From Mycolicibacterium austroafricanum (GTDB lineage: Bacteria; Actinomycetota; Actinomycetes; Mycobacteriales; Mycobacteriaceae), in NCBI RefSeq assembly GCF_000612725.1, contig NZ_HG964450.1, positions 1,237,537 through 1,301,536 on the forward strand: a stretch of 64,000 nucleotides of DNA. The letters run 5' to 3'. Within the stretch, counting starts at the first letter, position 1; every line of letters begins with the position of its first letter. Shown here piece after piece: positions 49,987 through 59,763 of the stretch. The notes under the pieces are model-generated. The model saw only the letters and a program-made list of their open reading frames with translations. It was not told the origin of the DNA and searched no databases. The position numbers were made by a program, and so were the translations under genes.

Positions 49987-51458
49987 ACACCTCACTGCGC
50001 CGCATCTCCGTCATGATCATGGCTCTGGTCGTGGTGTTGCTGGCCAACGCCACCCTGACGCAGGTGTTCACCGCCGACGGTCTGCGCTCCGACCCACGCA
50101 ACCAACGGGTGTTGCTCGACGAATACTCCCGTCAGCGCGGCCAGATCTCGGCCGGCGGACAGCTTCTCGCCTACTCGGTCTCGACTCAGGGCCGGTTCCG
50201 GTTCCTGCGGGTGTATCCCGACCCGATGATCTACGCACCGGTCACGGGTTTCTACTCGCTGAGCTATTCGAGCACCGGACTCGAACGCGCGGAGGACACC
50301 ATCCTCAACGGCTCCGACGAACGGCTGTTCGGGCGCAGGCTCGCCGACTTCTTCACCGGCCGCGATCCCCGCGGCGGCACCGTCGCCACCACCATCAACC
50401 CGCAGGTTCAGCGGGCGGCATGGGACGCCATGGAGAAGGGCTGCGACGGACCGTGCACGGGCTCGGTCGTCGCCCTGGAACCGTCGACAGGCAAGATCCT
50501 GGCCCTGGTGTCCGCCCCGTCGTACGACCCGAACCTGCTGGCCACCCATGACGTGGCCGAGCAGGCGGAAGCCTGGCAGCGTCTTCGCGACGACCCCGGC
50601 TCCCCGCTGCTCAACCGCGCGATCTCCGAGGCGTACCCGCCGGGATCCACGTTCAAGGTCATCACCACCGCGGCGGCACTGCAGGCGGGAGCCACGCCGG
50701 ACACCCAGCTGACCGCCGCGCCGCAGATCGCGCTGCCCGACAGCACGGCCACCCTGCAGAACTTCGGCGGTGTGTCATGCGGTGCCGGCCCCACCACGTC
50801 GCTTCGCAACGCGTTCGCCCATTCCTGCAACACCGCGTTCGTCCAGCTGGGCATCGACACCGGCGCAGACCCGCTGCGCAGCACCGCCGGTGACTTCGGG
50901 GTGGGCGCGGTTCCACCGGCCATACCGCTGCAGGTCGCCGAGTCCACCGTCGGGCCCATCGCCGACGACGCGGCACTGGGGATGTCCAGCATCGGGCAGC
51001 GAGACGTCGCGCTGACCCCGTTGCAGAACGCCATGATCGCGGCCGCGGTCGCGAACAAGGGCGTCATGATGCGCCCGTACCTGGTTGAAAGCCTCAAGGG
51101 TCCGGACCTGGCGAACATCGCCACCACCGCTCCCACCGAAGAGCGGCGAGCAGTCACCGAGCAGGTCGCAGATACACTTACGGACTTGATGGTCGCCGCC
51201 GAGCAGGTGACTCAGCAGAAGGGAGCCATCGCCGGCGTGCAGATCGCATCCAAGACCGGCACTGCGGAGCACGGCACGGATCCGCGCAACACGCCGCCGC
51301 ATGCCTGGTACATCGCCTTCGCGCCTGCTCAGGCACCCAAAGTCGCGGTCGCGGTGCTTGTCGAGAACGGGGGAAACCGGTTGTCGGCGACGGGCGGGGC
51401 CCTTGCGGCGCCCATCGGACGCGCGACGATCGCCGCGGCGCTGCGGGAGGCATCATGA
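49983..51458 (+). CDS. pbpA: PbpA, class B penicillin-binding protein
   Basis: 491 residues with an N-terminal membrane helix ([21 protein letters not shown]). The transpeptidase catalytic set is complete: S222-T-F-K225 (in YPPGSTFKV), S281-C-N283 (in AHSCNTAF) and K424-T-G (in SKTGTAEHG), the same numbering as the M. tuberculosis enzyme. It cross-links peptidoglycan at poles and septum and is regulated by PknB. Its stop overlaps the start of the repeat mini-ORF (ATGA). Confidence 0.95.
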   Translation: MNTSLRRISVMIMALVVVLLANATLTQVFTADGLRSDPRNQRVLLDEYSRQRGQISAGGQLLAYSVSTQGRFRFLRVYPDPMIYAPVTGFYSLSYSSTGLERAEDTILNGSDERLFGRRLADFFTGRDPRGGTVATTINPQVQRAAWDAMEKGCDGPCTGSVVALEPSTGKILALVSAPSYDPNLLATHDVAEQAEAWQRLRDDPGSPLLNRAISEAYPPGSTFKVITTAAALQAGATPDTQLTAAPQIALPDSTATLQNFGGVSCGAGPTTSLRNAFAHSCNTAFVQLGIDTGADPLRSTAGDFGVGAVPPAIPLQVAESTVGPIADDAALGMSSIGQRDVALTPLQNAMIAAAVANKGVMMRPYLVESLKGPDLANIATTAPTEERRAVTEQVADTLTDLMVAAEQVTQQKGAIAGVQIASKTGTAEHGTDPRNTPPHAWYIAFAPAQAPKVAVAVLVENGGNRLSATGGALAAPIGRATIAAALREAS

Positions 51459-51534
51459 GTCACCTCGCCGGAGGCAAGACCGTGAGCCACCTCGCCGGAG
51501 GCGAGACCGTGAGCCACCTCGCCGGAGGCGAGAA
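51455..51534 (+). repeat. three tandem 27-bp repeats between pbpA and pknA
   Basis: Units at 51455-51481, 51482-51508 and 51509-51534 (the last one base short) share the core CACCTCGCCGGAGGC and are almost identical; the unit carries GGAGG and a start codon. Confidence 0.93.
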
Positions 51535-51538
51535 ATGA
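51455..51538 (+). CDS. 27-codon repeat ORF bridging pbpA and pknA
   Basis: Starts at an ATG overlapping the pbpA stop (ATGA) and ends in a TGA that overlaps the pknA ATG (again ATGA). It consists of three 9-codon repeats: [18 protein letters not shown] and VSHLAGGEK. Every repeat contains its own start-type codon (ATG, GTG, GTG) and a GGAGG Shine-Dalgarno, so the DNA could equally be a triplicated ribosome-binding site for pknA. I know no family for the peptide. The exact stop-start fit on both sides is the argument for translation. Confidence 0.5.
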   Translation: MSHLAGGKTVSHLAGGETVSHLAGGEK

Positions 51539-52827
51539 GCCCAAGAGTCGGTGTCACGCTGTCCGGGCGGTACCGGCTGCAGCGGCTGATCGCCACCGGC
51601 GGCATGGGGCAGGTCTGGGAAGGCGTGGACTCGCGGCTGGGCCGCCGGGTCGCGATCAAGGTGCTCAAGGCCGAGTATTCGACCGACGCGGAGTTCGTCG
51701 AGCGGTTCCGCGCCGAGGCCCGCACCGTCGCGATGCTCAACCATCCGGGCATCGCCGGGGTGTACGACTACGGCGAGACCGACATCGACGGCGAAGGCCG
51801 CACGGCCTATCTCGTGATGGAACTCGTCAACGGCGAACCGCTGAACTCGGTGATCAAACGCACCGGGCGGCTGTCGCTGCGCCACGCGCTGGACATGCTC
51901 GAGCAGACCGGACGGGCGTTGCAGGTGGCACACTCCGCCGGGTTGGTGCACCGCGACGTCAAGCCCGGCAACATCCTCATCACGCCGACCGGTCAGGTGA
52001 AGCTCACCGACTTCGGCATCGCCAAGGCGGTCGACGCGGCCCCGGTGACCCAGACCGGCATGGTGATGGGCACCGCGCAGTACATCGCCCCCGAGCAGGC
52101 CCTCGGCCACGACGCCACCGCGGCCAGCGACGTCTACTCGCTGGGTGTGGTCGGGTACGAGGCCGTGTCCGGTAAGCGCCCGTTCATCGGCGACGGCGCA
52201 TTGACCGTCGCGATGAAGCACATCAAGGAGACTCCTCCCCCGCTGCCCGCGGATCTTCCGCCCAACGTGCGCGAGCTCATCGAGATCACGCTCGTCAAGA
52301 ACCCGGGCATGCGCTACAAGTCCGGCGGGCCGTTCGCCGACGCGGTCGCCGCCGTCCGCGCGGGGCGGCGCCCGCCCAGGCCCAACGCGGCGCCGTCGAT
52401 CGGACGCGCCGCACCGACCGCGGTGCCCCCGGCGATTGCGTCCCGCCCGGCAGCCGACCCCACCGGCCGCGCTCCGGCCCCGACGTCGCGCACCCGTGCC
52501 ACGGGCAGCCACCACCGCTCGGCCCCGCCCCCGCGCGGGGGGTTCTCGTCCGGGCAGCGGGCCCTGCTGTGGGCGGCCGGGGTGCTCGGCGCGCTGGCGA
52601 TCGTCATCGCGATCCTGATCGTGTTGAACGCCCAGGACCGTAAGGACCAACCGCCGCCGACCACCGTCACCGAGACGCCGACCAGCCAGGGCGCGCCACC
52701 GGAGACCCCCGGCGCGGCCGCGCCCGCATTCGGCGATCATGAACCTGACCGATATTGGGTATTACGGCCCGTTGACAACCTGTCACCCCTGACGACACGG
52801 CACGTTTCAGAACAGAATTTGCGATGA
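51535..52827 (+). CDS. pknA: PknA, transmembrane Ser/Thr kinase
   Basis: 430 residues from ATG 51535; the frame is open to 51301, but that part is out-of-frame pbpA. Kinase domain 1-270: glycine loop [13 protein letters not shown], Lys42 in VAIKVLK, catalytic HRDVKPGN with Asp141, DFG in TDFGIAK, and activation loop [17 protein letters not shown] basic, Pro/Ala-rich linker precedes a single transmembrane helix ([22 protein letters not shown], near residue 350) and a short outer tail. It activates PknB and controls cell shape and division. ATGA overlap with pknB. Confidence 0.95.
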   Translation: MSPRVGVTLSGRYRLQRLIATGGMGQVWEGVDSRLGRRVAIKVLKAEYSTDAEFVERFRAEARTVAMLNHPGIAGVYDYGETDIDGEGRTAYLVMELVNGEPLNSVIKRTGRLSLRHALDMLEQTGRALQVAHSAGLVHRDVKPGNILITPTGQVKLTDFGIAKAVDAAPVTQTGMVMGTAQYIAPEQALGHDATAASDVYSLGVVGYEAVSGKRPFIGDGALTVAMKHIKETPPPLPADLPPNVRELIEITLVKNPGMRYKSGGPFADAVAAVRAGRRPPRPNAAPSIGRAAPTAVPPAIASRPAADPTGRAPAPTSRTRATGSHHRSAPPPRGGFSSGQRALLWAAGVLGALAIVIAILIVLNAQDRKDQPPPTTVTETPTSQGAPPETPGAAAPAFGDHEPDRYWVLRPVDNLSPLTTRHVSEQNLR

Positions 52828-54701
52828 CGACCCCACAGCACCTTTCCGACCGCTACGAAGTCGGTGAGATTCTGGGCTTCGGCGGCATGTCCGAGGTCCA
52901 CCTGGCGCGCGATCTGCGACTGCACCGCGACGTCGCGATCAAGGTGCTGCGCGCCGACCTGGCCCGCGACCCCAGCTTCTATCTGCGGTTCCGGCGGGAA
53001 GCGCAGAACGCGGCCGCGTTGAACCATCCCGCGATCGTCGCCGTGTACGACACCGGTGAGGCGGAGACACCGACCGGGCCGCTGCCGTACATCGTCATGG
53101 AGTACGTCGACGGTGTGACACTGCGCGACATCGTGCACAACGACGGCCCGATGGCGCCGCAGCGCGCGATCGAGGTGATCGCCGACGCGTGCCAGGCCCT
53201 CAACTTCAGCCACCAGCACGGAATCATCCACCGCGACGTCAAGCCGGCGAACATCATGATCAGCAAGACCGGCGCGGTCAAGGTGATGGACTTCGGCATC
53301 GCGCGGGCACTGGCCGACGCGGGCAATCCCGTCACCCAGACCGCCGCGGTGATCGGCACGGCACAGTACCTGTCGCCCGAACAGGCGCGCGGCGTCAAGG
53401 TCGACGCCCGCTCCGATGTGTACTCCCTGGGTTGCGTGCTGTACGAGGTCCTGACCGGTGAGCCGCCCTTTGTCGGCGACTCCCCCGTCGCGGTGGCTTA
53501 CCAGCATGTCCGTGAGGATCCGGTGCCGCCGTCGCAGCGGCACGCCGGTATCTCCCCGGAGCTCGACGCGGTGGTGCTCAAGGCGCTGGCCAAGAACCCC
53601 GACAACCGCTATCAGACGGCGGCGGAGATGCGCACCGATCTCGTCCGGGTGCACAGCGGTGAGGCGCCCGACGCGCCGAAGGTGTTCACCGACGCCGAGC
53701 GCACGTCGCTGCTCGCCGCGAACCCCGCGCACCCCCGCACGGAGCCGGTTGAGCCGGACGATCGGCGCCGGCCCCGGTACGCGGAGCCGGAGCGGGGTGG
53801 GTCGCTGGGACGCTGGCTGATCGCCGTCGCCATCCTCGCGGTGCTGACGGTGGTGGTGACCATCGGCATCAACATGTTCGGCGGCGGGACCCGCGACGTG
53901 CAGGTTCCCGACGTGCGCGGGCAGGCGTCCGCCGACGCGATCGCCACGCTGCAGAACCGCGGCTTCTCGATCCGCACCCAGCAGAAGCCGGATTCCGAGG
54001 TGCCTCCGGACCATGTCATCGACACCGACCCCGGCGCCAACACGGAGGTCGGCGCGGGTGACGAGATCACCCTCAACGTGTCGACGGGGCCCGAGCAGCG
54101 CGAGGTGCCCGACGTGTCCGGCCTCAGTTACACCGAGGCGGTTCGTCGGCTCACCGAGGCCGGTTTCGAGAAGTTCCGGCAGACGGCGTCGACGTCGCTG
54201 CCCGAGCAGAAGGACCGGGTGCTGTCCACGGTGCCGCCGGCCAATCAGACCTCGGCGATCACCAACGAGATCACCATCGTGGTAGGCAAGGGGCCGGCGA
54301 CGGCCGTCGTCCCGGAGTGCGTCGGGCAGACGGTCGAGGTGTGCCAGCAGATCCTGGGTGCGTCGGGGTTCACCAAGTCGGTGCCGGTCGAGGTGGACAG
54401 CACCGTCGCGGCCGGCCAGGTGGTCGGCCTGGAGCCCGCTGCCGGCCAGACCGTTCCGCAGGACACCGTGATTCAGATCCAGGTGTCGCGCGGCAACCAG
54501 TTCGTGATGCCGGACCTGCGGGGTCAGTTCTGGGCGGACGCCGAGCCGCGGCTGCGGGCACTCGGCTGGACCGGGGTGCTCGACAAGGGCGCCGACGTGC
54601 CCAACAGCGGGCAACGCACCAACGCTGTGGTGACGCAGAGCCCGTCACCGGGCAGCGGCGTGAACTACGGCAGCAGGATCACGCTGAATTTCGCGTCGTA
54701 G
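52824..54701 (+). CDS. pknB: PknB, PASTA-domain Ser/Thr kinase
   Basis: 625 residues. Kinase domain 1-280 with [14 protein letters not shown], Lys40 in [24 protein letters not shown] and the loop [17 protein letters not shown] with the two activating threonines. The transmembrane helix [22 protein letters not shown] (near 335) is followed by four extracellular PASTA domains, starting [30 protein letters not shown] and FVMPDLRGQ. PknB senses lipid II and muropeptides and is essential in M. tuberculosis. Its 3' end overlaps convergent trpG by 23 bp. Confidence 0.96.
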   Translation: MTTPQHLSDRYEVGEILGFGGMSEVHLARDLRLHRDVAIKVLRADLARDPSFYLRFRREAQNAAALNHPAIVAVYDTGEAETPTGPLPYIVMEYVDGVTLRDIVHNDGPMAPQRAIEVIADACQALNFSHQHGIIHRDVKPANIMISKTGAVKVMDFGIARALADAGNPVTQTAAVIGTAQYLSPEQARGVKVDARSDVYSLGCVLYEVLTGEPPFVGDSPVAVAYQHVREDPVPPSQRHAGISPELDAVVLKALAKNPDNRYQTAAEMRTDLVRVHSGEAPDAPKVFTDAERTSLLAANPAHPRTEPVEPDDRRRPRYAEPERGGSLGRWLIAVAILAVLTVVVTIGINMFGGGTRDVQVPDVRGQASADAIATLQNRGFSIRTQQKPDSEVPPDHVIDTDPGANTEVGAGDEITLNVSTGPEQREVPDVSGLSYTEAVRRLTEAGFEKFRQTASTSLPEQKDRVLSTVPPANQTSAITNEITIVVGKGPATAVVPECVGQTVEVCQQILGASGFTKSVPVEVDSTVAAGQVVGLEPAAGQTVPQDTVIQIQVSRGNQFVMPDLRGQFWADAEPRLRALGWTGVLDKGADVPNSGQRTNAVVTQSPSPGSGVNYGSRITLNFAS

Positions 54702-55353
54702 CCGCCGCGACGGCGTCCGCGACCTCGTCCTCGAGCCGGCGTACCAGCGCCTCATCCGGGGCTGCACCGCAAAAGCCCAGCCAGTTGGCGAGCATCCGGT
54801 GCCCACCCTGGGTCAGGATCGACTCCGGGTGGAACTGGACACCGTGGATCGGTAGCTCGACGTGCCGGACACCCATGATTACGCCACCTTCGGTCTTCGC
54901 CGTGACCTCGAGCTCGGCGGGCATCGTCTCCGGCAGGATCGTCAATGAGTGGTACCGCGTCGCGGTGAACGGGTCCGGAAGGCCTTTGAGCACGCCCTGA
55001 TTCGTGTGGTGGACCGTGCTGGTCTTACCGTGCAGGAGCTCCGGGGCACGGTCGACGGTGCCGCCGAACGCCACGCCGATCGCCTGATGTCCGAGGCACA
55101 CTCCCAACAATGGGGTGCGTGCGGCCGCGCACGCATGCACCAGACCGATCGACGCGCCGGCGCGCTCGGGAGTCCCGGGTCCGGGGCTCAGCAGCACACC
55201 GTCGAACTCCTCGGCGACGCGGCTGACGTCCGCGTCGGTGACCAACCTGTCGTCGTCATTGCGCCACACCTGCGCGTCCACGCCGAGCTGGCCCAGGTAC
55301 TGGACCAGGTTGAACACGAAGCTGTCGTAGTTGTCGACGACCAAGACCTGCAT
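54679..55353 (-). CDS. trpG: glutamine amidotransferase, anthranilate/aminodeoxychorismate synthase component II
   Basis: 224 residues, class I amidotransferase. VVDNYDSFVFNLVQYLG at the start, oxyanion loop LLSPGPGTPERAG, nucleophile Cys in LLGVCLGHQAIGVAFGG, and the His/Glu pair in VQFHPESILTQGG. It supplies ammonia from glutamine to chorismate for tryptophan or folate. The gene is traditionally called trpG at this locus in mycobacteria and probably serves both pathways. Convergent with pknB. Confidence 0.92.
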   Translation of the reverse strand: MQVLVVDNYDSFVFNLVQYLGQLGVDAQVWRNDDDRLVTDADVSRVAEEFDGVLLSPGPGTPERAGASIGLVHACAAARTPLLGVCLGHQAIGVAFGGTVDRAPELLHGKTSTVHHTNQGVLKGLPDPFTATRYHSLTILPETMPAELEVTAKTEGGVIMGVRHVELPIHGVQFHPESILTQGGHRMLANWLGFCGAAPDEALVRRLEDEVADAVAAATTRNSA

Positions 55354-55387
55354 CGGAACAGGCTACCGCCAGGACGTTGGCCGTCGC

Positions 55388-56560
55388 TCAGGCCGCGACG
55401 CCCTCGGCACCGTCGGGCGCGACGCCCTCCGGCGACCCGGACTCCGCCACCGTCGGCGACGAGGTCTCGCGCTGCTGCTCCGCCTCGGCCCCGGGTTCCG
55501 TCTCGATCTCGGCCTCGGGCTCATCCCCCTCGGGCCCGTCTGCCCCGTGTTCGTCGCCGCCGATGACGTCCGCGGGCTCCGGCGCGTCGGGTTCGTCCTC
55601 GACGACGTCCGCGTCGGGTTCGCCCTCGGCGATGTCCGCGCCGGGTTCGCCCTCGGCGATGTCGGTGTCGGCCGCGGACGGTTGCGCGTCCCCGTCCCCG
55701 TCCCCGTCGTCGGAGCGGCGTTCGGACGGTTCCGGGTCGGTGACGCCGTCCACACTGGGCGGCGGGTTGCCGTTGCCCCAGTCCGCGCCGTCGCCCTGCG
55801 GGGTGAAAGCGGGGCGCCGGTAATCGCGTTCCACCAACGGCCGGAAGGTCGCGTCGAGCTTGGCCATGCCCTCGTCGTCGACGAACCAGTCGAGCCAGCC
55901 CAGCATCGGCAGCACGTCGGCCTTGATCAGCATGTACGTCGTGTTGCCGTCCCGGTAGACGAGATTGTCGGGGTCGTTGATGTCGACGTCGTCGAAATAG
56001 GCCATGTGGCGCGCGAACGTGGTGTTGATCGACGAGAAGAAACCCCACCGGGTCGGGCGGTCGGCCACGCTGTCGTACTGCATCGTGACGTCCAGGTGCT
56101 GGTATGGAGAACCCTCGGGCAGGCCGGTCCAGAACAGGTTCCGGTCGTCGCCGCCGAACTTGTTCTCGGGGTTGCCGAACGTCACGACAAGCACTATCCG
56201 GTCGGGGTCGGGCGCCTTCGCGGGCTTCTCCGCCCACTCCCGGAGCCGGTGGTAGGTCGACGCCGCCCCCAGGGAGTACGCCATCACGATGACATCTCCC
56301 GGAGTGGCCGACACCGCCGTGTGGATCTGGCTGGAGCCCAGCGCGACATCGAACGGGGTGCGGTTGTTGTTGATCGACCGGCAGGTGTTCCGCTCACAGA
56401 ACGAGCCCTGAAACGCCGTCTGGGTGGTGCCTTTCGGCTGGCCGGTGCCCTCGACGCCGAGCACCGTCGCAGCCGGCGCCGCAGGTGCCCATGACAGGCA
56501 GATCGCGGCCGGCACGGCCAATGCCGCGGTGAACATCCTGCGGCCCTCACGCACTCTCAC
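55388..56560 (-). CDS. secreted PE-PPE-domain hydrolase with long acidic tail
   Basis: About 390 residues from GTG 56560 (GGGGGGA upstream); ATG 56536 is an alternative. A signal peptide (MFTAALAVPAAICLSWAPAAPA) is followed by the PE-PPE domain: VLGVEGTGQPKG, then the elbow VIVMAYSLGAAS with Ser about residue 96, and LDVTMQYDSVADRPTRWGFFSSINTTFARHMAYFDDVD. The final 120 residues are Glu/Asp-rich with repeats of DIAEGEP and DVVEDEP type. It is inserted between trpG and the DUF881 gene, which are neighbours in M. tuberculosis. A second member of this family lies at 26881-28365. Confidence 0.78.
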   Translation of the reverse strand: MRVREGRRMFTAALAVPAAICLSWAPAAPAATVLGVEGTGQPKGTTQTAFQGSFCERNTCRSINNNRTPFDVALGSSQIHTAVSATPGDVIVMAYSLGAASTYHRLREWAEKPAKAPDPDRIVLVVTFGNPENKFGGDDRNLFWTGLPEGSPYQHLDVTMQYDSVADRPTRWGFFSSINTTFARHMAYFDDVDINDPDNLVYRDGNTTYMLIKADVLPMLGWLDWFVDDEGMAKLDATFRPLVERDYRRPAFTPQGDGADWGNGNPPPSVDGVTDPEPSERRSDDGDGDGDAQPSAADTDIAEGEPGADIAEGEPDADVVEDEPDAPEPADVIGGDEHGADGPEGDEPEAEIETEPGAEAEQQRETSSPTVAESGSPEGVAPDGAEGVAA

Positions 56561-56771
56561 GATTCCCCCCGGCACCTTCCAGCGTTTGCTGCCCACAGCC
56601 CACGGCTACGGGAAGCATCCACTGTTTTTGCGCGCTTTCAGCCACTGTCAGATTGCCGCCATTCGTCAGCGGCACCTGTCAGTGCAGTTCAACTTGATTG
56701 CTTGACCGTAAATATACATAGCACAGCTAGCGCAGCGTTGCTACCGATAGCAAAGAAATCTGTGGAAACGT
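56561..56771 (-). promoter_or_regulatory. AT-rich promoter region of the PE-PPE-domain gene
   Basis: 211 bp, clearly AT-richer than its flanks. On the minus strand TATGTATAT near 56715 could be a -10 box. No gene is visible. Confidence 0.4.
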
Positions 56772-57533
56772 TCAGTAACCAATAGGGCCGAGCGGCTGGG
56801 CGTACTTCATCCGAACCGGCTCCTGGTGCCCCACCAGCTCCACCTCGCGGGACTCCTCGGTGTAGCCGAGCCCGAAGCGGACCGCGTATCGCTTGTACAG
56901 CGTCACCAGGGGTGCCGCCGCCAACGCCGCCTGCATCGCCCCCGGATCTCCGACCGCCGAGATGACATACGGCGGGCTGTAGGTGCGGCCGTTGAGCAAC
57001 AGCGTGTTGCCCACGCACCGGGGCGCGGAGGTTCCGATGATGCGTTGGTCCTGCACCTGGATGCCCTCAGCGCCGGCGCTCCACAGCGCGTTGATCACCG
57101 CCTGGATGTCCTGCTGATGGACCACCAGGTCGTCCGGTGACGCGTCCCGGGGAAACCGCCCCTGAGCGTCGCGCTGAGCGTCGTTGAGGGTGACGACCAG
57201 GCCCGGGCCTCGCAGGGGCGTCATGCCCGCCTGAGCGGCGAGCAGATCGCCACGCTCGACGATCGCGGACAGCGCGGCATCGGCGCCGGGGGAGCCGCCG
57301 TGATGGTTGTCGATCTCGAGGCTCAGCGAGTCGCGCTCGGCACCGAGACGGTCCACCGACTGCTGAGATTCCCGTACCAGATCGACCAGGCGTGGAGCGT
57401 CGCTGCGGCGGATCTCGTCGCCTCCCGAGACCCCGTGCGTCGCCCCGAGGAGCAGTCCGGCGGCCACACAGATCACCGGGACGCCGAAGCGCCACAAGGA
57501 GCGCTTCCCGGTGCGGGTGCCGCGGTGGTCCAT
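56772..57533 (-). CDS. DUF881 membrane-anchored protein (Rv0012-like)
   Basis: 253 residues from ATG 57533 (GAAAGAGA upstream); ATG 57560 is an alternative. One N-terminal helix (FGVPVICVAAGLLLGATHGV), a short coiled coil (RLVDLVRESQQSVDRLGAERDSLSLEIDNH), then the DUF881 core: GPGLVVTLNDAQRDAQGRFPRDASPDDLVVHQQDIQAVINALWSAGAEGIQVQDQRI and VGNTLLLNGRTYSPPYVISAVGDPGAM. The sequence closely resembles M. tuberculosis Rv0012 as I recall it. DUF881 genes sit near division genes, but the function is not known. Divergent from crgA. Confidence 0.9.
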   Translation of the reverse strand: MDHRGTRTGKRSLWRFGVPVICVAAGLLLGATHGVSGGDEIRRSDAPRLVDLVRESQQSVDRLGAERDSLSLEIDNHHGGSPGADAALSAIVERGDLLAAQAGMTPLRGPGLVVTLNDAQRDAQGRFPRDASPDDLVVHQQDIQAVINALWSAGAEGIQVQDQRIIGTSAPRCVGNTLLLNGRTYSPPYVISAVGDPGAMQAALAAAPLVTLYKRYAVRFGLGYTEESREVELVGHQEPVRMKYAQPLGPIGY

Positions 57534-57655
57534 CGGTGTCGTCTCTTTCGGAGCTGCCATGTGAGCCTGCGTTAGGCTTTCCCTACACATCGTCGCACTG
57601 ACCGGTCGTTCGTGGCACCGGGAACAGGCGCGGCGCCGATCGTCCGAAGGTACGC

Positions 57656-57937
57656 ATGCCCAAGTCCAAGGTCCGTAAGAAGAACGACTTCACCATCAAT
57701 CCGGTGAGCCGGACTCCGGTCAAGGTCAAGACGGGGCAGTCGAGCACCTGGTTCGTGGTGCTGTTCGTCGGCCTGATGTTGATCGGGTTGGTGTGGCTCA
57801 TCGTGTTCCAGTTGGCGGGCAGCGGACCGGACGTGCCGAGCTTCCTTCAGTGGATGGCCGATCTGAACGTCTGGAACTACGCCATCGCGTTTGCCTTCAT
57901 GATCACGGGGCTGTTGCTCACGATGCGCTGGCGGTGA
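57656..57937 (+). CDS. crgA: CrgA cell-division membrane protein
   Basis: 93 residues. Basic N-terminus [16 protein letters not shown], two transmembrane helices ([23 protein letters not shown] and [20 protein letters not shown]) separated by [17 protein letters not shown]. CrgA stabilises the divisome in mycobacteria by contacting FtsZ, FtsQ, FtsI and CwsA. Length and sequence are typical. Confidence 0.95.
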   Translation: MPKSKVRKKNDFTINPVSRTPVKVKTGQSSTWFVVLFVGLMLIGLVWLIVFQLAGSGPDVPSFLQWMADLNVWNYAIAFAFMITGLLLTMRWR

Positions 57938-58009
57938 GCCGCCGACGGCTGCGAATGAATCCATCATGGTCGCCTGCCGTTACCCCGCAAGCCATCTGGC
58001 CGTCACCAG

Positions 58010-58057
58010 ATCACACGGATGTGATTCATCCCCATTGGGGATAGCACTTGTGGATAA
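58010..58057. promoter_or_regulatory. two palindromes and a DnaA-box-like 9-mer upstream of the PH-domain gene
   Basis: ATCACACGGATGTGAT (58010-58025) and ATCCCCATTGGGGAT (58028-58042) are adjacent palindromes; TGTGGATAA (58049-58057) is the complement of TTATCCACA. They lie between crgA and the next rightward gene and may terminate crgA or regulate its neighbour. Confidence 0.45.
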
Positions 58058-58092
58058 CCGCGTTCGGCGCGGTAGAAGGGTGTGAGAAGCCC

Positions 58093-58515
58093 ATGCAGCA
58101 AACACAGTGGGGTCCACCGGCCGCAAGCATCGTCACCGCGGGTGTGCTGGGACTTGCAATGGCTCTCGGCGCTGTGACGCTGGTCACAGACCCTCCGGGG
58201 CGCATTCTTGTCGGGGTTGCCTCGGCTGGGTTGGTTGTGTTTGCACTCATGTCGTGGCGCGCACGTCCGAAACTGGCAATCACCGACGGGGCGTTGACCT
58301 ACCACGGCTGGTGGAGTGTGAAACGGCTCACAACAGCGGACATCACGCGCATCCGCATCACGGAGTTCCGCCGTCTGGGCCGAAAAATGCGGCTGCTGGA
58401 GATCGACACCCGCGATGGGCAGCTGCTGGTGCTGAGCCGCTGGGACCTCGGCACCGACCCGTTGCACGTGCTCGACGCACTCACCGAAGCCGGATACGCG
58501 CCCGGCCCGGGGTGA
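58093..58515 (+). CDS. PH-domain membrane protein (Rv0010c-like)
   Basis: 140 residues from ATG 58093. Two hydrophobic helices (AASIVTAGVLGLAMALGAVTLVT and ILVGVASAGLVVFALMSW) precede a small bacterial PH-like domain: PKLAITDGALTYHGWWSVKRLTTADITRIRITEFRRLGRKMRLLEIDTRDGQLLVLSRWDLG. It occupies the place of the Rv0010c gene between ppiA and crgA. Function unknown. Confidence 0.82.
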   Translation: MQQTQWGPPAASIVTAGVLGLAMALGAVTLVTDPPGRILVGVASAGLVVFALMSWRARPKLAITDGALTYHGWWSVKRLTTADITRIRITEFRRLGRKMRLLEIDTRDGQLLVLSRWDLGTDPLHVLDALTEAGYAPGPG

Positions 58516-58560
58516 TTTCGGTGTAGTTGGTCACGCTCAGCATGACCAACTACACCGAAA
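58516..58560. terminator. 18-bp perfect inverted repeat, bidirectional terminator
   Basis: TTTCGGTGTAGTTGGTCA (58516-58533) and its exact complement (58543-58560) with a 9-nt loop. It separates the convergent PH-domain and ppiA genes. The stem is flanked by A/T runs on both sides, so it can work in either direction. Confidence 0.88.
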
Positions 58561-58563
58561 ACG

Positions 58564-59091
58564 CTAAGAGATGGTGATCGACTCGATCACGACCGGGTCG
58601 GTGGGACGGTCGCTGCGGTCGGTGGCGGTGGTGGCGATCGCGTCGACGACCTTGCGCGACTCCGGATCGACGACCTCTCCGAAGATCGTGTGGCGCCGGT
58701 TCAGGTGCGGCGTCTCGGTCACGGTGATGAAGAACTGCGAGCCGTTGGTGCCCGGGCCGGCGTTGGCCATCGCCAGCAGGTAGGGCTTGTCGAACTGAAG
58801 CTCCGGATGGAATTCGTCGGCGAACTTGTAGCCCGCGTCGCCGCGTCCGGTACCGGTCGGGTCGCCGCCCTGGATCATGAACCCTTCGATGACGCGGTGG
58901 AAGATCACCCCGTCGTAGAACGGGCCCGACGAGCCGCCCGAGGCGTTCTCAGTGCTGTATTCCTTCGTGCCCTGGGCCAGTCCCACGAAGTTGGACACGG
59001 TCTTGGGGGCGTGGTTTCCGAAGAGTGCGATTTTGATATCGCCGCGGTTGGTGTGCAGTGTCGCGGTCGCGGTCTGAATGGGACTCGTCAC
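58564..59091 (-). CDS. ppiA: PpiA cyclophilin-type peptidyl-prolyl isomerase
   Basis: 175 residues from GTG 59091. Cyclophilin core: VIFHRVIEGFMIQGGDPTGTGRGDAGYKFADEF, YLLAMANAGPGTNGSQFFITVTETPHLNRRHTIFGEVV, with the catalytic Arg in FHRVI and the substrate-binding FFIT and LNRRHTIFG segments. No signal peptide, so cytosolic. It catalyses proline cis-trans isomerisation. Position next to cwsA and crgA is conserved in mycobacteria. Confidence 0.94.
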   Translation of the reverse strand: MTSPIQTATATLHTNRGDIKIALFGNHAPKTVSNFVGLAQGTKEYSTENASGGSSGPFYDGVIFHRVIEGFMIQGGDPTGTGRGDAGYKFADEFHPELQFDKPYLLAMANAGPGTNGSQFFITVTETPHLNRRHTIFGEVVDPESRKVVDAIATTATDRSDRPTDPVVIESITIS

Positions 59092-59198
59092 AGGAATCCA
59101 GTGTGCCACGCCTGGTCTGAGGGCCAACCGGCCACCTTGCCGTTGGCCGGGATGGCAGGCTGGGGGCGCGACATCCGACAGCCCGAAAGAGGTGGGAT

Positions 59199-59633
59199 AT
59201 GAGCTCCACGACCCGCGTACGTCTGACCCCCAGTCAGCGGCTCAGCCGCGGCCTGATGTATTCGACCGTCGGCCCGATCGACGTCACCAGGGGAGCGGTG
59301 GGTCTCGGAGTCGAGTCGGCGCGGTCGTCCGCGGTGTGGGCGGGCAACAAGTATCGGCGAAGCAAGATGGCCCGCCAGCTGAAGGCCGAGCTCGCCGCGG
59401 CTCAGGAGGCGATCGCCGTCGAGGTGGCCGCCGCCCAGGAAGTGGTGGCCGGTTTGCCGCAGGCGCTCGAGAAGGCCCGCAGGTCCCGCCTCCGCAAGCG
59501 TCCGCTGCTGCTGGCCGGGATCGCCGTCGTCGTGCTGGCCGGGGGAGCGGTGACGTTCTCCATCGTGCGCCGCTCGACGCAGCCCGAACCGTCGCCGCTG
59601 CCGCCCAGCGTGGAGGTCAGCCCTAAGCCCTAG
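59199..59633 (+). CDS. cwsA: CwsA, cell-wall synthesis and Wag31-binding protein
   Basis: 144 residues. N-terminal STTRVRLTPSQRLSRGLMYSTVGPIDVTRGAVGLGVESA is the conserved CwsA motif, then a helical Ala/Glu-rich segment, a basic stretch (RRSRLRKRPLL) and a single C-terminal transmembrane helix (LAGIAVVVLAGGAVTFSIV). CwsA interacts with CrgA and Wag31 and influences polar growth. ATG 59199 follows GAAAGAGGTGGG. Confidence 0.9.
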   Translation: MSSTTRVRLTPSQRLSRGLMYSTVGPIDVTRGAVGLGVESARSSAVWAGNKYRRSKMARQLKAELAAAQEAIAVEVAAAQEVVAGLPQALEKARRSRLRKRPLLLAGIAVVVLAGGAVTFSIVRRSTQPEPSPLPPSVEVSPKP

Positions 59634-59763
59634 GAGGCCCGGGAGGCTGGGCCTCCGGCCTGGACCAGTTGCCGATCCAGTGGACGATCGTGACTCCCAC
59701 CGGGATGTAGAGGGGTGCGAGCACCAGCCCCATGATGGCCAGGGGCGCGACGAGCTCAGACAC
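59284..59763 (-). CDS. possible small membrane protein ORF downstream of the acyl-CoA ligase
   Basis: A GTG at 59763, with GAGAGG about ten bases upstream, overlaps the ligase stop by 8 bp. The first 40 codons read as one transmembrane helix (ELVAPLAIMGLVLAPLYIPV) followed by IVHWIGNW. Beyond about 59635 the frame runs antisense to cwsA and looks non-coding until the stop at 59284, so the real gene may be short or frame-shifted near its end. Tentative. Confidence 0.22.

Noticed and set aside
51455..51534. Tandem repeats considered as a small CRISPR array
   Set aside because: Units are directly adjacent with no spacers and are in frame with a short ORF; no cas genes are present.
58010..58025. 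ATCACACGGATGTGAT considered as a CRP site
   Set aside because: The half-sites are in the opposite order to the CRP consensus TGTGA-N6-TCACA; more likely a hairpin.
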